From: Variibacter gotjawalensis
GTDB lineage: Bacteria; Pseudomonadota; Alphaproteobacteria; Rhizobiales; Xanthobacteraceae
Length of the DNA stretch: 64,000 bases
Assembly (NCBI RefSeq): GCF_002355335.1
Contig: NZ_AP014946.1
Coordinates: 434,001 to 498,000, forward strand
Direction: 5' to 3'
Shown here: piece by piece, positions 52,341 through 61,080 of the stretch
How the letters are laid out: every line of letters starts with the position of its first letter
Position numbering within the stretch: the first letter of the stretch is position 1
Position numbers and translations under genes: made by a program
The notes under the pieces: generated by a model
Seen by the model: only the letters and a program-made list of their open reading frames with translations
What the model was told of the DNA's origin: nothing
Databases searched by the model: none

Positions 52341-53306
52341 ATGGCGAGCGCCGCGCCCGAGGAAAAGCGAAGAGTATCCCGCGCCGCGCTGTTGCCGCTG
52401 CTGTGGCTTGTCGTCTTCTTCGCGCTGCCGACGCTGATCGTGCTGAAGCTCAGCATCTCGCAGTCTGCCATCGCACAGCCGCCCTACACGCCGGTTTTCG
52501 ACATTCGCGCCGGCGTCGACGGCGCTCTCGCTTTCATCCAAGGCTTCACGCTCGACAATTATGCGTCGCTGTTTCGCGACACGCTTTATGCATCGACCTA
52601 TCTGCGCAGCCTCGGCGTCGCCGCCATCTCGACCGTGATCCTGCTGCTGATCGCCTATCCGATCGCCTATGCCATGTCGCGCGCGCCGAAGCGGATGCAA
52701 GGCGTCCTGCTGATGCTGATTGTGCTGCCGTTCTGGACGGCGTTTCTCATTCGCGTCTACGCGTGGATCAACATCCTGCAGCGCGACGGATTGCTCAACC
52801 AATTCCTGATGGCGTTGCGGATCACCAACGAGCCCATCGCCTGGCTCGCCAGCGACAGCGCCCTCTTCCTCGGCATCGTCTACTCATATCTGCCGTTCAT
52901 GATCCTGCCGCTCTTCGCCAGCCTCGAGCGCATCGATCCGGCATTGCGCGAGGCCGCTGCCGATCTTGGCGCAGCGCCGTGGAAGATTTTCTGGCGGGTG
53001 ACCTTCCCGCTCTCGACGCCGGGCGTCGTCGCGGGCGCGCTGCTCTGCTTCATCCCGATCGTCGGCGAATTCGTCATCCCGGATCTGCTCGGCCCGTCAT
53101 CGTCGCAAATGATCGGGCAGACGCTGTGGAGCGAGTTCTTCCAAAATCGCGATTGGCCGCTCGCGTCCGCGCTCGCCATCGTCATGCTGGTGCTGTTGAT
53201 CTTGCCGATCGTCTACTACCAGCGCCTGCAAGGTCGCGCCCTCGCGGATGACCGCGGCGGCCGGCGGCAAGGCGCCTTCGCGCGCCCCGCACCGAACGAG
53301 CAATGA
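52341..53306 (+). CDS. potB: polyamine-type ABC transporter permease, PotB
   Basis: A 321-residue permease with about six membrane helices, starting MASAAPEEKRRVSRAAL two bases after the potA stop. The loop with NYASLFRDTLYASTYLRSLG is typical of PotB, the EAA loop is DPALREAAADLGAAPWKIFW, and the later helix has GEFVIPDLLGPSSSQMIGQ. The longer in-frame reading to 52026 overlaps potA. It ends by overlapping potC (ATGA). Confidence 0.94.
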   Translation: MASAAPEEKRRVSRAALLPLLWLVVFFALPTLIVLKLSISQSAIAQPPYTPVFDIRAGVDGALAFIQGFTLDNYASLFRDTLYASTYLRSLGVAAISTVILLLIAYPIAYAMSRAPKRMQGVLLMLIVLPFWTAFLIRVYAWINILQRDGLLNQFLMALRITNEPIAWLASDSALFLGIVYSYLPFMILPLFASLERIDPALREAAADLGAAPWKIFWRVTFPLSTPGVVAGALLCFIPIVGEFVIPDLLGPSSSQMIGQTLWSEFFQNRDWPLASALAIVMLVLLILPIVYYQRLQGRALADDRGGRRQGAFARPAPNEQ

Positions 53307-54088
53307 CGATGCGGCACGGTCTCTCGCGCTTCAACATCGTCTCGCTCTCGCTGGGCCTCGCGTTCCTTTATCTGCCGATCGCGATCCTCATCATCTATTC
53401 GTTCAACGCCTCGCGCCTCGTCAGCGTTTGGGGCGGATGGTCGCTGCGCTGGTACGCGGCCCTGTTCAACGACAGCCCGCTGGTCGAGGCCGCATGGCTC
53501 TCGCTCCGCATCGCCTTCGTATCCGCATCCATTGCGACCGTACTGGGAACGCTCGCCGCCATCGCGCTGGTGCGAAGCGGATACTTCCGCGGCCGCACGG
53601 GATTCGCCGCGCTCATCTACGCGCCGATCGTGATGCCGGAAGTCATCACGGGCCTGGCGCTGCTGCTGTTGTTCGTTGCCATCGATCTCGGCCGTGGCTT
53701 CTGGACCGTGACCATCGCGCACACGACGGTGACGATGTGTTTTGCCGCGCTGATCGTGCAGTCACGTCTCGTCAGCTTCGATCGCAGCGTCGAAGAGGCG
53801 GCCGTCGATCTCGGCTGCCCGCCGATCCGCACCTTCTTCGTCATCACGCTGCCGCTGATCTGGCCTGCCATCGCAGCGGCCTGGATCTTGGCGTTCACAC
53901 TGTCACTCGATGATTTCGTGCTGGCGAGCTTCGCGGGTTCGGGCGTCACCACGTTGCCGATCCGGATTTATTCGGACGTGCGCCTCGGCGTGAAGCCGGA
54001 GATCAACGCGATTTGTACGCTGATGATCTTGTTCGTCGCGGTGGCGCTCGTCGCCTTCTCGTGGCTGACGCGGCGGCGCGAAGCTTAG
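53303..54088 (+). CDS. potC: polyamine-type ABC transporter permease, PotC
   Basis: A 261-residue permease. LGLAFLYLPIAILIIYSFNA and the SLRWYAALFNDSPLVEAAW segment are PotC-like, the EAA loop is DRSVEEAAVDLGCPPIRTFF, and the last helices include FTLSLDDFVLASFAGSGVTT. The start overlaps potB; its stop overlaps the convergent AsmA gene by four bases. Confidence 0.94.
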   Translation: MTMRHGLSRFNIVSLSLGLAFLYLPIAILIIYSFNASRLVSVWGGWSLRWYAALFNDSPLVEAAWLSLRIAFVSASIATVLGTLAAIALVRSGYFRGRTGFAALIYAPIVMPEVITGLALLLLFVAIDLGRGFWTVTIAHTTVTMCFAALIVQSRLVSFDRSVEEAAVDLGCPPIRTFFVITLPLIWPAIAAAWILAFTLSLDDFVLASFAGSGVTTLPIRIYSDVRLGVKPEINAICTLMILFVAVALVAFSWLTRRREA

Positions 54089-56010
54089 CGCGGAGAAGCT
54101 GCGGGCGGAGCCGTTGCCGGCGCATCCGTGCCGCTACGCATCTGCTCGATCGCTGAGCGCACCGCTTCTCGCGCGCGGCCGCCGCGCGCGGCATCGAACA
54201 ACGGCGCAGCCGCGCCGGAACGCTCCATCAAACGCTGAATGTCCGGCACCAGGCTCGGATCGCTCCAGCGTCCGCGCACGACAAACGGAAGCTCGAAATG
54301 CGCTTCGCGTGCGACCGCGAGACTCGCAATGCCCTTGAGCGCGACGACGCGTTCCGGGATCGATGCGGTGCCGTCCATCGCGGTGCGCACGCTGCCGCTG
54401 TCGATGACAACCTGTTCTGCTTCGATCATTCCGTTCGCGATCTTGAGTTTCACGTCGAGCTTCTCGAACGGGGTCCGCCCGCTGCGGAAATCGCCCGCAC
54501 CTGAGAGCGGGCGGCGCTCGAGACGGCGCAGCAACTGCTCGACGTTGAGGCCCGAGATCGCGCCGCGTTGCGCGGCGAGCGATGCATCGCCGCTGAGCGT
54601 ATGTACGAGATCGGCAACGCTCGCGCCGTGCCCTTCGAGCGCCATCTGCATGTCGCCACGACCGGACAGCCGGCGGATGCCGAACAGCGACGACAGCGTG
54701 CTCTCAACGTCGACGTCCTCGAAGGCGAGCTGCGCCTTCATGTCGGCGCCCTGCGCTGATTTCCCAAGCGCGATCTGACCGCGCAGCATGCCGCCGAAGG
54801 CCTGCGCTTCGCCGATCGAGAGATTGAGCTGGCCGCCACGCAACGTCGCGCCAAGCGCCGAGCGGCCGGCGCGATGTGGACCCAAAGTGGCATTCGACGC
54901 CGAGAGACGGAGATCGAAGTCGAACGACTCGAAACCATCGAGCGCGATCGGCGCGGGATTCCACTCGCGCTCGGTCGGATCGTTGAAACGCAAACCGGCG
55001 ATGTAAGGCGTGAGATTGACTTCCCCGGCGGCGAGCGTGCCCTGCAGCGTCTTACGCTGATCGCCCGTGAAGGTCAGGACGCCTTCCGCGGCATTGCCGT
55101 CGAGTTCGAGATTGACGTTGGAGAGCGCGACGGTCGCACCGAGCACACTCGTCTGCGCCTTCATCGAGAAGCGCTCGAAGCCGCTACCCGGCAGCGCCCT
55201 CTGACCCGCCCAAGCGACAACCTTGCGCAACGAGGTGGCGTCGGCCGCAAGCGTGCCATCGATTTTCAGCACCGGCTTGTGACCGACTTGACCGTCGAAG
55301 GCGAATTTAAACGGCGCGCCGCTAAGCCGAAGCTTCGCCCCGGACCGATCGCCCGCCAGCGCCGCGTGGAAGTCGGCGACCGAAAGGCTGCCGTCGAGCC
55401 GCTCGCCACGCCACGAGAAGCTACCGGTGGCGCCGAAGCTGCGCGAAATCGACGGCCATGCGAGCGATGCCTCGACATCGGCGAGCGTTTCGATCTTCGT
55501 CCGCGACGGATTGCGGATTTCGATCGTGCCGTCGACAAGACGAATGGCCGAGAAACCAATCGGCCGCGCACGCTCCGGCCCATTCGGCGCAAGGTTGGCG
55601 CGCACCGCATGCAACGCCGCCGACCAGTTGGACGAACCGTGGTCGTCGAATTGGATCGTCACCTGTGGCTGCGTCAGAATGATTTCGGAAATGTCGACGC
55701 GGCCGACCAGCAGCGGCAAGAAGCGCAAGTGAGCGGTCAGGCGCGGCGCGGCGACAAGCGGCGAGTCACCTGGACGCAAACGTAGGACGACATCGTCGAA
55801 TGTGACGGCGCTCGACGGAAAAGCCGACAGCGCGGAACCACCGCGCAACTCAGGATCGAGCCCCGTCGCGAGCTTGATCTCGGCGCGCAATGCGGCGCGC
55901 ACCGCCTCGGTGCGCAGCATGCCCGGCACCACGAGCACTGCACCGACCGCGACGAGCACGGCCAGGCAAGCGCCAACGGCTAAACGTTTGAGACCGCGTG
56001 TACGCGTCAA
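54085..56010 (-). CDS. AsmA family protein
   Basis: A 641-residue protein with one N-terminal membrane helix (LAVGACLAVLVAVGAVLVVP) and a long periplasmic part. The AsmA N-terminal start (VRAALRAEIKLATGLDPEL, FDDVVLRLRPGDSPLVAAPR) and the C-terminal AsmA_2-like domain (GDASLAAQRGAISGLNVEQL, GAGDFRSGRTPFEKLDVKL) are clear. AsmA-type proteins form beta-groove bridges that carry lipid between the inner and outer membranes. The last 60 residues are Ala/Pro/Arg-rich. It is transcribed alone. Confidence 0.92.
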   Translation of the reverse strand: MTRTRGLKRLAVGACLAVLVAVGAVLVVPGMLRTEAVRAALRAEIKLATGLDPELRGGSALSAFPSSAVTFDDVVLRLRPGDSPLVAAPRLTAHLRFLPLLVGRVDISEIILTQPQVTIQFDDHGSSNWSAALHAVRANLAPNGPERARPIGFSAIRLVDGTIEIRNPSRTKIETLADVEASLAWPSISRSFGATGSFSWRGERLDGSLSVADFHAALAGDRSGAKLRLSGAPFKFAFDGQVGHKPVLKIDGTLAADATSLRKVVAWAGQRALPGSGFERFSMKAQTSVLGATVALSNVNLELDGNAAEGVLTFTGDQRKTLQGTLAAGEVNLTPYIAGLRFNDPTEREWNPAPIALDGFESFDFDLRLSASNATLGPHRAGRSALGATLRGGQLNLSIGEAQAFGGMLRGQIALGKSAQGADMKAQLAFEDVDVESTLSSLFGIRRLSGRGDMQMALEGHGASVADLVHTLSGDASLAAQRGAISGLNVEQLLRRLERRPLSGAGDFRSGRTPFEKLDVKLKIANGMIEAEQVVIDSGSVRTAMDGTASIPERVVALKGIASLAVAREAHFELPFVVRGRWSDPSLVPDIQRLMERSGAAAPLFDAARGGRAREAVRSAIEQMRSGTDAPATAPPAASPR

Positions 56011-56132
56011 CGACTGAAGCTTCCAGTAAGGAGCTGATCCGCTCCGCCAAGCAGGTCAGGTCCGCGATTCGAGTATCATCGCATAAGCGGAGTGAGCCTC
56101 CGCGCGTCCCCCGAATGAACTGGCGGCACCAT

Positions 56133-56151
56133 GTAAAGCGTCTGTGACGCT
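56133..56151 (-). terminator. candidate terminator hairpin after the CoA-transferase operon
   Basis: AAAGCGTC-TGT-GACGCTTT, 8-base stem, 30 bases after the downstream subunit's stop on the minus strand, with a second hairpin (GGCCAC/GTGGCC) between them. The T-run is short (only the TTT that closes the stem), so termination efficiency is uncertain. Confidence 0.55.
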
Positions 56152-56180
56152 TTCAAGGCCACCGCCTCGTTTCGTGGCCG

Positions 56181-56831
56181 TTAGGCGACCCCGGCCGCGA
56201 CGCTGAAGGCCGCTTCGGTCTTCTGCTTGATCTCGTCGAGTGTGACGCCGTCGGCGAGTTCCGTCAGCGTGAGGCCGCCCGAGCCTTTCTTGTCGATCGT
56301 GAAAACACCGAGATCGGTGATCACCAAATCGACGACGCCGGCGCCGGTGAGCGGAAGGTTGCACGATTTCAACAGCTTCGACTCGCCCTTCGCCTCGTGC
56401 TCCATGACCACGACGACTTTCTTGACGCCGGCGACGAGATCCATCGCGCCGCCCATGCCCTTCACCATCTTGCCGGGGATCATCCAGTTGGCGAGATCGC
56501 CGTTCTGGGCGACCTGCATGGCGCCCAGGATCGACAGATCGATATGGCCGCCGCGGATCATCGCGAAGCTATCCGACGAGGAGAAATAGCTCGTCGTCGG
56601 GATCTCGGTGATCGTCTGCTTGCCGGCGTTGATGAGGTCCGGATCTTCGTCACCCTCGTACGGGAACGGGCCGAAGCCGAGCATGCCGTTCTCGCTCTGC
56701 AGCTGAACGCTCATGCCGTCCGGAATGTAGTTCGACACCAGCGTCGGAATGCCGATGCCGAGATTGACGTAGAAGCCATCGCGCAATTCCTTGGCGGCGC
56801 GGGCGGCCATCTGTTCGCGGGTCCAGGCCAT
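56181..56831 (-). CDS. scoB: 3-oxoacid CoA-transferase, subunit B
   Basis: The catalytic subunit of class I CoA-transferase. The 216-residue protein contains the active Glu in [13 protein letters not shown] and the family pieces [18 protein letters not shown] and [19 protein letters not shown]. The enzyme moves CoA from succinyl-CoA to acetoacetate (ScoAB) or 3-oxoadipate (PcaIJ); both choices fit the window, which contains PHB and protocatechuate genes. I prefer ScoB since it is far from pcaF. It starts 12 bases after subunit A's stop. Confidence 0.92.
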   Translation of the reverse strand: MAWTREQMAARAAKELRDGFYVNLGIGIPTLVSNYIPDGMSVQLQSENGMLGFGPFPYEGDEDPDLINAGKQTITEIPTTSYFSSSDSFAMIRGGHIDLSILGAMQVAQNGDLANWMIPGKMVKGMGGAMDLVAGVKKVVVVMEHEAKGESKLLKSCNLPLTGAGVVDLVITDLGVFTIDKKGSGGLTLTELADGVTLDEIKQKTEAAFSVAAGVA

Positions 56832-56843
56832 GCTGTGTCTCCC

Positions 56844-57545
56844 TTAAGCGCGCTTGCGCACGGTGCGCTGTTCGATGTGCTTGGGCGCATTCGGCACGTG
56901 GATGATGCGCTTCACGTAAACGCCCGGCGTGATGATGTGGTCGGGATCGATCTGCCCCGGCTCGACGAGATTCTCGACCTCGGCCACCGTGAACTTCGAG
57001 GCCGTCGCCATCATTGGGTTAAAGTTGCGCGCGGTTTTGCGGTAGACGAGGTTGCCCTCGGTGTCGCCCTTCCAGGCGTGGACGATTGAGAGGTCGGCGA
57101 CGATGCCGCGCTCCATGACGAACAGATCGCCGTCGAATTCGCGCTGCTCTTTGCCTTCGGCGATCAGCGTGCCGGCGCCCGTGCGCGTGAAGAAAGCCGG
57201 AATGCCGGCGCCGCCCGCGCGAATGCGCTCGGCCAGCGTGCCCTGCGGGTTGAATTCGATCTCGAGTTCCTTGGCGAGATATTGCTGCGCGAAGGTCTTG
57301 TTCTCGCCGACATAGGACGAGATCATCTTCTTCACCTGCTTGGTCTCGAGCAGAATGCCGAGGCCCTTGCCGTCGACGCCCGCATTGTTGGAGACCAGCG
57401 TCAGGCTCTTTACGCCGGAGTCGCGGATCGCGAGAATGAGGCTCTCCGGAATACCGCAGAGGCCGAACCCGCCCGCCATGATCAGCATGCCGTCCTTGAG
57501 CCGATCCGCGAGTGCGGCCCGCGCGTCGGGGAAAACCTTCTTCAT
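56844..57545 (-). CDS. scoA: 3-oxoacid CoA-transferase, subunit A
   Basis: A 233-residue subunit with the oxyanion-hole/CoA region MIMAGGFGLCGIPESLILAI and the typical IPAFFTRTGAGTLIAEGKEQ. The ATG at 57545 (MKKVFPDARAAL) is the right start for the family; the reading 22 codons longer is not. It is co-transcribed with subunit B. In the PHB route the enzyme turns the acetoacetate made by the 3-hydroxybutyrate dehydrogenase at 19.5 kb into acetoacetyl-CoA. Confidence 0.92.
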   Translation of the reverse strand: MKKVFPDARAALADRLKDGMLIMAGGFGLCGIPESLILAIRDSGVKSLTLVSNNAGVDGKGLGILLETKQVKKMISSYVGENKTFAQQYLAKELEIEFNPQGTLAERIRAGGAGIPAFFTRTGAGTLIAEGKEQREFDGDLFVMERGIVADLSIVHAWKGDTEGNLVYRKTARNFNPMMATASKFTVAEVENLVEPGQIDPDHIITPGVYVKRIIHVPNAPKHIEQRTVRKRA

Positions 57546-57657
57546 GCTCAATGATCTCCGAGGAAAACCGAACGATAGCGGCTTCTGAGCGGCCGCGATT
57601 TTGCGCTGCAAACTATGCGATGCGGCAGGCCCGGATCAAGGAGTTTCCCAACGGATC

Positions 57658-57769
57658 CGTCATTGCGAGGAGCCGCGCAGCGGCGACGTGGCAATCCAGT
57701 TTTTAGACAAAGAGCTGGATTGCTTCGTCGCGTCGATGCGCTGCGCGCTGACGCTCCTCGCAATGACGA
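57658..57769. repeat. palindromic intergenic elements (GGATTGCTTCGTCGC type), two facing copies
   Basis: Copy one GTCATTGCGAGGAGC to GGCAATCCAG (57658-57699); copy two CTGGATTGCTTCGTCGC to CTCCTCGCAATGACG (57716-57769). They face each other, as at 17681-17776, and lie between scoA and apaG. Confidence 0.88.
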
Positions 57770-57790
57770 TCGAAAATGCCCGGGATGAGG

Positions 57791-58183
57791 CTAATTCACC
57801 ACCCGCCGCCCTTCCGTCGCATCGAGCGAGAAGGCCGGAACCGCGATATCGAACGTCTCGCCGATATCGCTGACCATGCCGTAAGTTCCGACCATGAAGC
57901 CGGACGGCGTCGCGAGCGGCACGCCGCTTGTGTATTCATAGGATTCACCCGGTGCGAGGACGGGTTCCTCGCCGACGACGCCGGCGCCACGCACCTCCTG
58001 CGTCTTGCCGTTGGCGTCCGTGATTCGCCAATGCCGCGTCTTGAGCTGCACGGTCTCGCGTCCGTGATTGGCAATCGCGATCGTATAGGCCCAAAAATAG
58101 TAACCCTTCTCGGACGACGAGCGTTCGGGCACGTATTTCGGCGTGACTTTGACTTCGATGCTTCGGGTTTCGGCGCGATACAT
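57791..58183 (-). CDS. apaG: ApaG domain protein
   Basis: A 130-residue single-domain protein of the ApaG family (immunoglobulin-like sandwich). Conserved parts are YYFWAYTIAIANHGRETVQL, LKTRHWRITDANGKTQEVRG, GVVGEEPVLAPGESYEYTSG and PSGFMVGTYGMV. ApaG is linked to Co2+/Mg2+ resistance and diadenosine tetraphosphate levels in Enterobacteria; the molecular role is unclear. The ATG at 58183 is natural. It is divergent from opgC. Confidence 0.95.
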   Translation of the reverse strand: MYRAETRSIEVKVTPKYVPERSSSEKGYYFWAYTIAIANHGRETVQLKTRHWRITDANGKTQEVRGAGVVGEEPVLAPGESYEYTSGVPLATPSGFMVGTYGMVSDIGETFDIAVPAFSLDATEGRRVVN

Positions 58184-58296
58184 ATGAATCCAGGGGTTGG
58201 CTCATGGTGGAAGAAAACGCGGCGCGCCGCAATCTCCACAGACAAGCGCAGCGGACACGCGCAATGCGGCGCCGGATCGGCTAGTCTCCGGACCGC

Positions 58297-59502
58297 ATGC
58301 AGATGAACGCGCCGGTCAAAACCGCAACGTTGTCAGGGTCTCCGGCCGTCGCGGCCGAGCGCGACCTGCGGCTCGACTTGTTTCGTGGCCTCGCGCTCTG
58401 GCTGATTTTCCTCGATCACATTCCGTCGAACATCGTCGCCTGGATCACGATCCGAAATTACGGCTTCTCGGACGCGACCGAGATCTTCGTCTTCATCTCG
58501 GGCTATACGGCGGCCTTCGTCTACGGCAAGGCGATGCTGGAACGAGGCCCGGTGGTCGCGACCGCGCGCATCTGGCGGCGCGCCTGGACCGTCTACATCG
58601 CGCACATGTTTCTGTTCGTCATCTTCATGGCGGAGATTGCGTATATCGGTGCGAGCTTCAAGAACCCGCTCTACGCAGAAGAAATGAACATCCTCGAGTT
58701 CTTGCAGCAGCCGGACGTCACGTTGCTGCAAGCGCTGCTGTTGAAGTTCAAGCCCGCCAACATGGACGTGCTGCCGCTCTACGTCGTACTGCTGCTCACC
58801 TTGCCGCTGGTGCTCTGGATACTGCAGCGCGCACCTTGGTTTGCGCTCATCGGCAGCATCGTGATGTGGGTGATCGTACAGCGTGTCGACATCAACTTCC
58901 CGGCCTATCCATCGGGCGGCTGGTATTTCAATCCCTTCGCCTGGCAGGTGCTGTTCGTCTTAGGCGCCTGGTGCGCGATTGCGGGCAAACAGACGCTAAA
59001 TTGGATATTGCGGTCGCGACTAGTACTCCTGGTTGCGGTCGCCTATGTAATCTTCGGTTTCGCGATCACGCTGACGTGGCACCTGCCCAACTTGGCAGGC
59101 TACATCCCCAGGTGGTTGTTCAACCGCATCTACCCGATCGATAAGACGAACCTCGATATCTTGCGGTTGTGCCACTTCATGGCACTCGCCGTGATCACTG
59201 TCCGTTTGATCCCGATCACCTGGCCGGGGCTGAAATCGCCCCTGCTCCGCCCGGCCATTTTGTGCGGGCAACATTCGCTGGAGATCTTCTGTCTCGGGGT
59301 GTTCTTGGCGTTCACGGCGCACTTCATCCTGACCGAGTTCTCGAACAGGATATCGATGCAGGTAACCTTAAGTGTAGTGGGTATCTTAATAATGGTTGCG
59401 GTTTCTGCCCTCTTGAGGTGGTATAAGGTGATAGAAGGACGGCGCCCCGGACAAAAGCCACCAAAGGCAGGCGCCAGTCTCGCGGGGGGCGAGGCAGCAT
59501 GA
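58297..59502 (+). CDS. opgC: OpgC-type membrane acyltransferase
   Basis: A 401-residue polytopic protein of the OpgC family (about ten helices) that adds succinyl groups to osmoregulated periplasmic glucans. The N-terminal helix DLFRGLALWLIFLDHIPSN carries the conserved Arg and His, and GFSDATEIFVFISGYTAAFV follows. The last helix region (59344-59445) is coded by rare codons (AGG, ATA, TTA, GTA). Its stop overlaps the next gene (ATGATG), which encodes an SGNH-fold protein, and a third, overlapping SGNH gene follows. The glycan that is modified is unknown; no opgG/opgH or cyclic glucan synthase gene is in the window. Confidence 0.9.
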   Translation: MQMNAPVKTATLSGSPAVAAERDLRLDLFRGLALWLIFLDHIPSNIVAWITIRNYGFSDATEIFVFISGYTAAFVYGKAMLERGPVVATARIWRRAWTVYIAHMFLFVIFMAEIAYIGASFKNPLYAEEMNILEFLQQPDVTLLQALLLKFKPANMDVLPLYVVLLLTLPLVLWILQRAPWFALIGSIVMWVIVQRVDINFPAYPSGGWYFNPFAWQVLFVLGAWCAIAGKQTLNWILRSRLVLLVAVAYVIFGFAITLTWHLPNLAGYIPRWLFNRIYPIDKTNLDILRLCHFMALAVITVRLIPITWPGLKSPLLRPAILCGQHSLEIFCLGVFLAFTAHFILTEFSNRISMQVTLSVVGILIMVAVSALLRWYKVIEGRRPGQKPPKAGASLAGGEAA

Positions 59503-60248
59503 TGCGTATCGCTGGACTTGCAGCGGCTCTATTTCTGTTCGCGACCCCACTTGGCGCCGCCGACGACCCATGCGCCGTCCCCGAATACATCACCAAGGTT
59601 GAAGGCGCTCTCCCGCAGACCGCGAAAGCGATCAAGAGCGGCAACCTGAACGTGCTGATTTTCGGCACGCGCTCCTCAACGCTGCCGGGTACCGAAGGCG
59701 CGAAGAATGCTTATCCGGCGCGCTTCGAAGCTGCGCTGAAAGCCAAGCTCCCGAAGGCCAACGTTTCGGTGACGCTCGAGATCGCGCTGGCCAAACTCAC
59801 CACCGACATGGCCACGCAGCTCAAGGAGCTTGTCGCGCTCCGCAAACCAACGCTCGTGCTTTGGCAGACCGGCATCTTCGATGCGATGAAGAACGTCGAT
59901 CAGGATCAGTTCCGCGCCGCGCTCGATGAAGGCATCGCAGCCGTGAAGGCTGCCGGCGGCGACGTCATCCTGATCAATCAGCAATATTCGCCGCGCACCG
60001 AGTCGATGATCAACATCCCGGCTTATGCCGAGGTGATGCGCTCCGCCGCGCGCGAAGCCGACGTCCCGTTGTTCGATCGTCTCTCAGCGATGAAGTACTG
60101 GAGTGAGCAGGGAACGTTCGATTTTACCGCGCACGGCGCCGACAAAGGCAAGCTCGCGGAACGCGTGCATGAATGCTTCGGCAAGTTGCTGGTCGACCTG
60201 ATTGTTGATACAGCAAAGCCAACAAAAACAGGGTTCAGCCGTCAATGA
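59499..60248 (+). CDS. SGNH-fold secreted protein, divergent active site
   Basis: A 249-residue protein with a signal peptide (GLAAALFLFATPLGAA) and the SGNH-hydrolase fold, related to the next gene along its length (compare DVILINQQYSPRTES with DVVLIDSQYSPKVLA). The nucleophile block is FGTRSST, one residue longer than LGSSST; the block II Gly and the block III Asn (here QTGIFDA) are missing, and the final His sits in FDFTAHGAD. It is either a non-catalytic partner or an enzyme with changed geometry. It overlaps opgC and the next gene at its two ends. Confidence 0.85.
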   Translation: MMRIAGLAAALFLFATPLGAADDPCAVPEYITKVEGALPQTAKAIKSGNLNVLIFGTRSSTLPGTEGAKNAYPARFEAALKAKLPKANVSVTLEIALAKLTTDMATQLKELVALRKPTLVLWQTGIFDAMKNVDQDQFRAALDEGIAAVKAAGGDVILINQQYSPRTESMINIPAYAEVMRSAAREADVPLFDRLSAMKYWSEQGTFDFTAHGADKGKLAERVHECFGKLLVDLIVDTAKPTKTGFSRQ

Positions 60249-61021
60249 CGTTTCGCTGGGTGCTTTCGCTGGCCATTGGTCTGACCGTCGTGTCGTCCCA
60301 AGCCCCAGCCGAGACAGTATCGCCGCCGTGTCAGGCGCCGCATGAAATGCTCACGCTCGATCAGCCGCTGACGCGCACCGCGCTCGCGCTGGCGTCGGGC
60401 GAGCCTGTCGTCATCGTCGCGCTCGGCTCGTCGTCGACCGCGGGCGCCGGCGCATCGAGCCCGGAGCATTCGTATCCGGCGCAGCTCGAGATGCAGCTGC
60501 GTCAGCAGTTTCCGAAAGCGCTGATCACCGTCATCAATCGCGGCGCCAACGGCGAAGAAGCCGCGCAGATGGTCGCGCGCATGCAGGAAGACGTGCTCGA
60601 CGGTCAGCCCGATCTCGTGCTCTGGCAGGTCGGCACCAACGCGGTGCTCCGTGATCTCGCCGTGTCGGGTCAGGCCACGATCATTCTCGACGGTCTCGCC
60701 AAGCTGAAGGCTGCCGGCACCGACGTCGTCCTCATCGACTCGCAGTATTCGCCGAAAGTTCTCGCCAAGAAGAATCTCGACGAGATGACCACCCTGCTGC
60801 ATCGCTACGCGCGCGATCAGAAGGTCGGCCTCTTCCGCCGCTTCGCGATCATGCGTCACTGGAAAGAGAATGCCGGCATTACGTTCGAGCAGACGCTGTC
60901 GGACGACCAGCTCCACATGAACGATTGGAGCTACGCCTGCGTCGCCAAGCTGATGGCAACCTCGATCGTCGACGCGATCCGCTCGCCCACGATGGCGAAA
61001 GTGCCTGTAGGCGTGCGCTAA
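60245..61021 (+). CDS. SGNH/GDSL hydrolase, secreted
   Basis: A 258-residue secreted esterase-fold protein with a signal peptide (LSLAIGLTVVSSQAPA). All SGNH blocks are seen: VALGSSSTAGAGASS (nucleophile Ser), VINRGANGEEA (Gly), WQVGTNAVLRD (Asn) and DDQLHMNDWSYA (Asp and His). It should hydrolyse or transfer an acyl ester in the periplasm. It is the third gene of the opgC cassette and starts within an ATGA overlap. A partner that removes or moves acyl groups on the glycan made by OpgC is the simplest idea. Confidence 0.9.
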   Translation: MTFRWVLSLAIGLTVVSSQAPAETVSPPCQAPHEMLTLDQPLTRTALALASGEPVVIVALGSSSTAGAGASSPEHSYPAQLEMQLRQQFPKALITVINRGANGEEAAQMVARMQEDVLDGQPDLVLWQVGTNAVLRDLAVSGQATIILDGLAKLKAAGTDVVLIDSQYSPKVLAKKNLDEMTTLLHRYARDQKVGLFRRFAIMRHWKENAGITFEQTLSDDQLHMNDWSYACVAKLMATSIVDAIRSPTMAKVPVGVR

Positions 61022-61037
61022 GCGCGCACGCACATCA

Positions 61038-61070
61038 GCATATACTTGACATATGCCTTTGACATATGCC
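61038..61070. promoter_or_regulatory. candidate VapBC operator/promoter
   Basis: Two direct copies of TTGACATATGCC (61046-61057 and 61059-61070) repeat at 13-base spacing; an inverted repeat GCATAT-7-ATATGC (61038-61056) overlaps the first. TTGACA serves as a -35 box. The vapB start follows 10 bases later. VapB-type antitoxins bind such sites to repress their own operon. Confidence 0.65.
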
Positions 61071-61080
61071 AAACAGGTGT

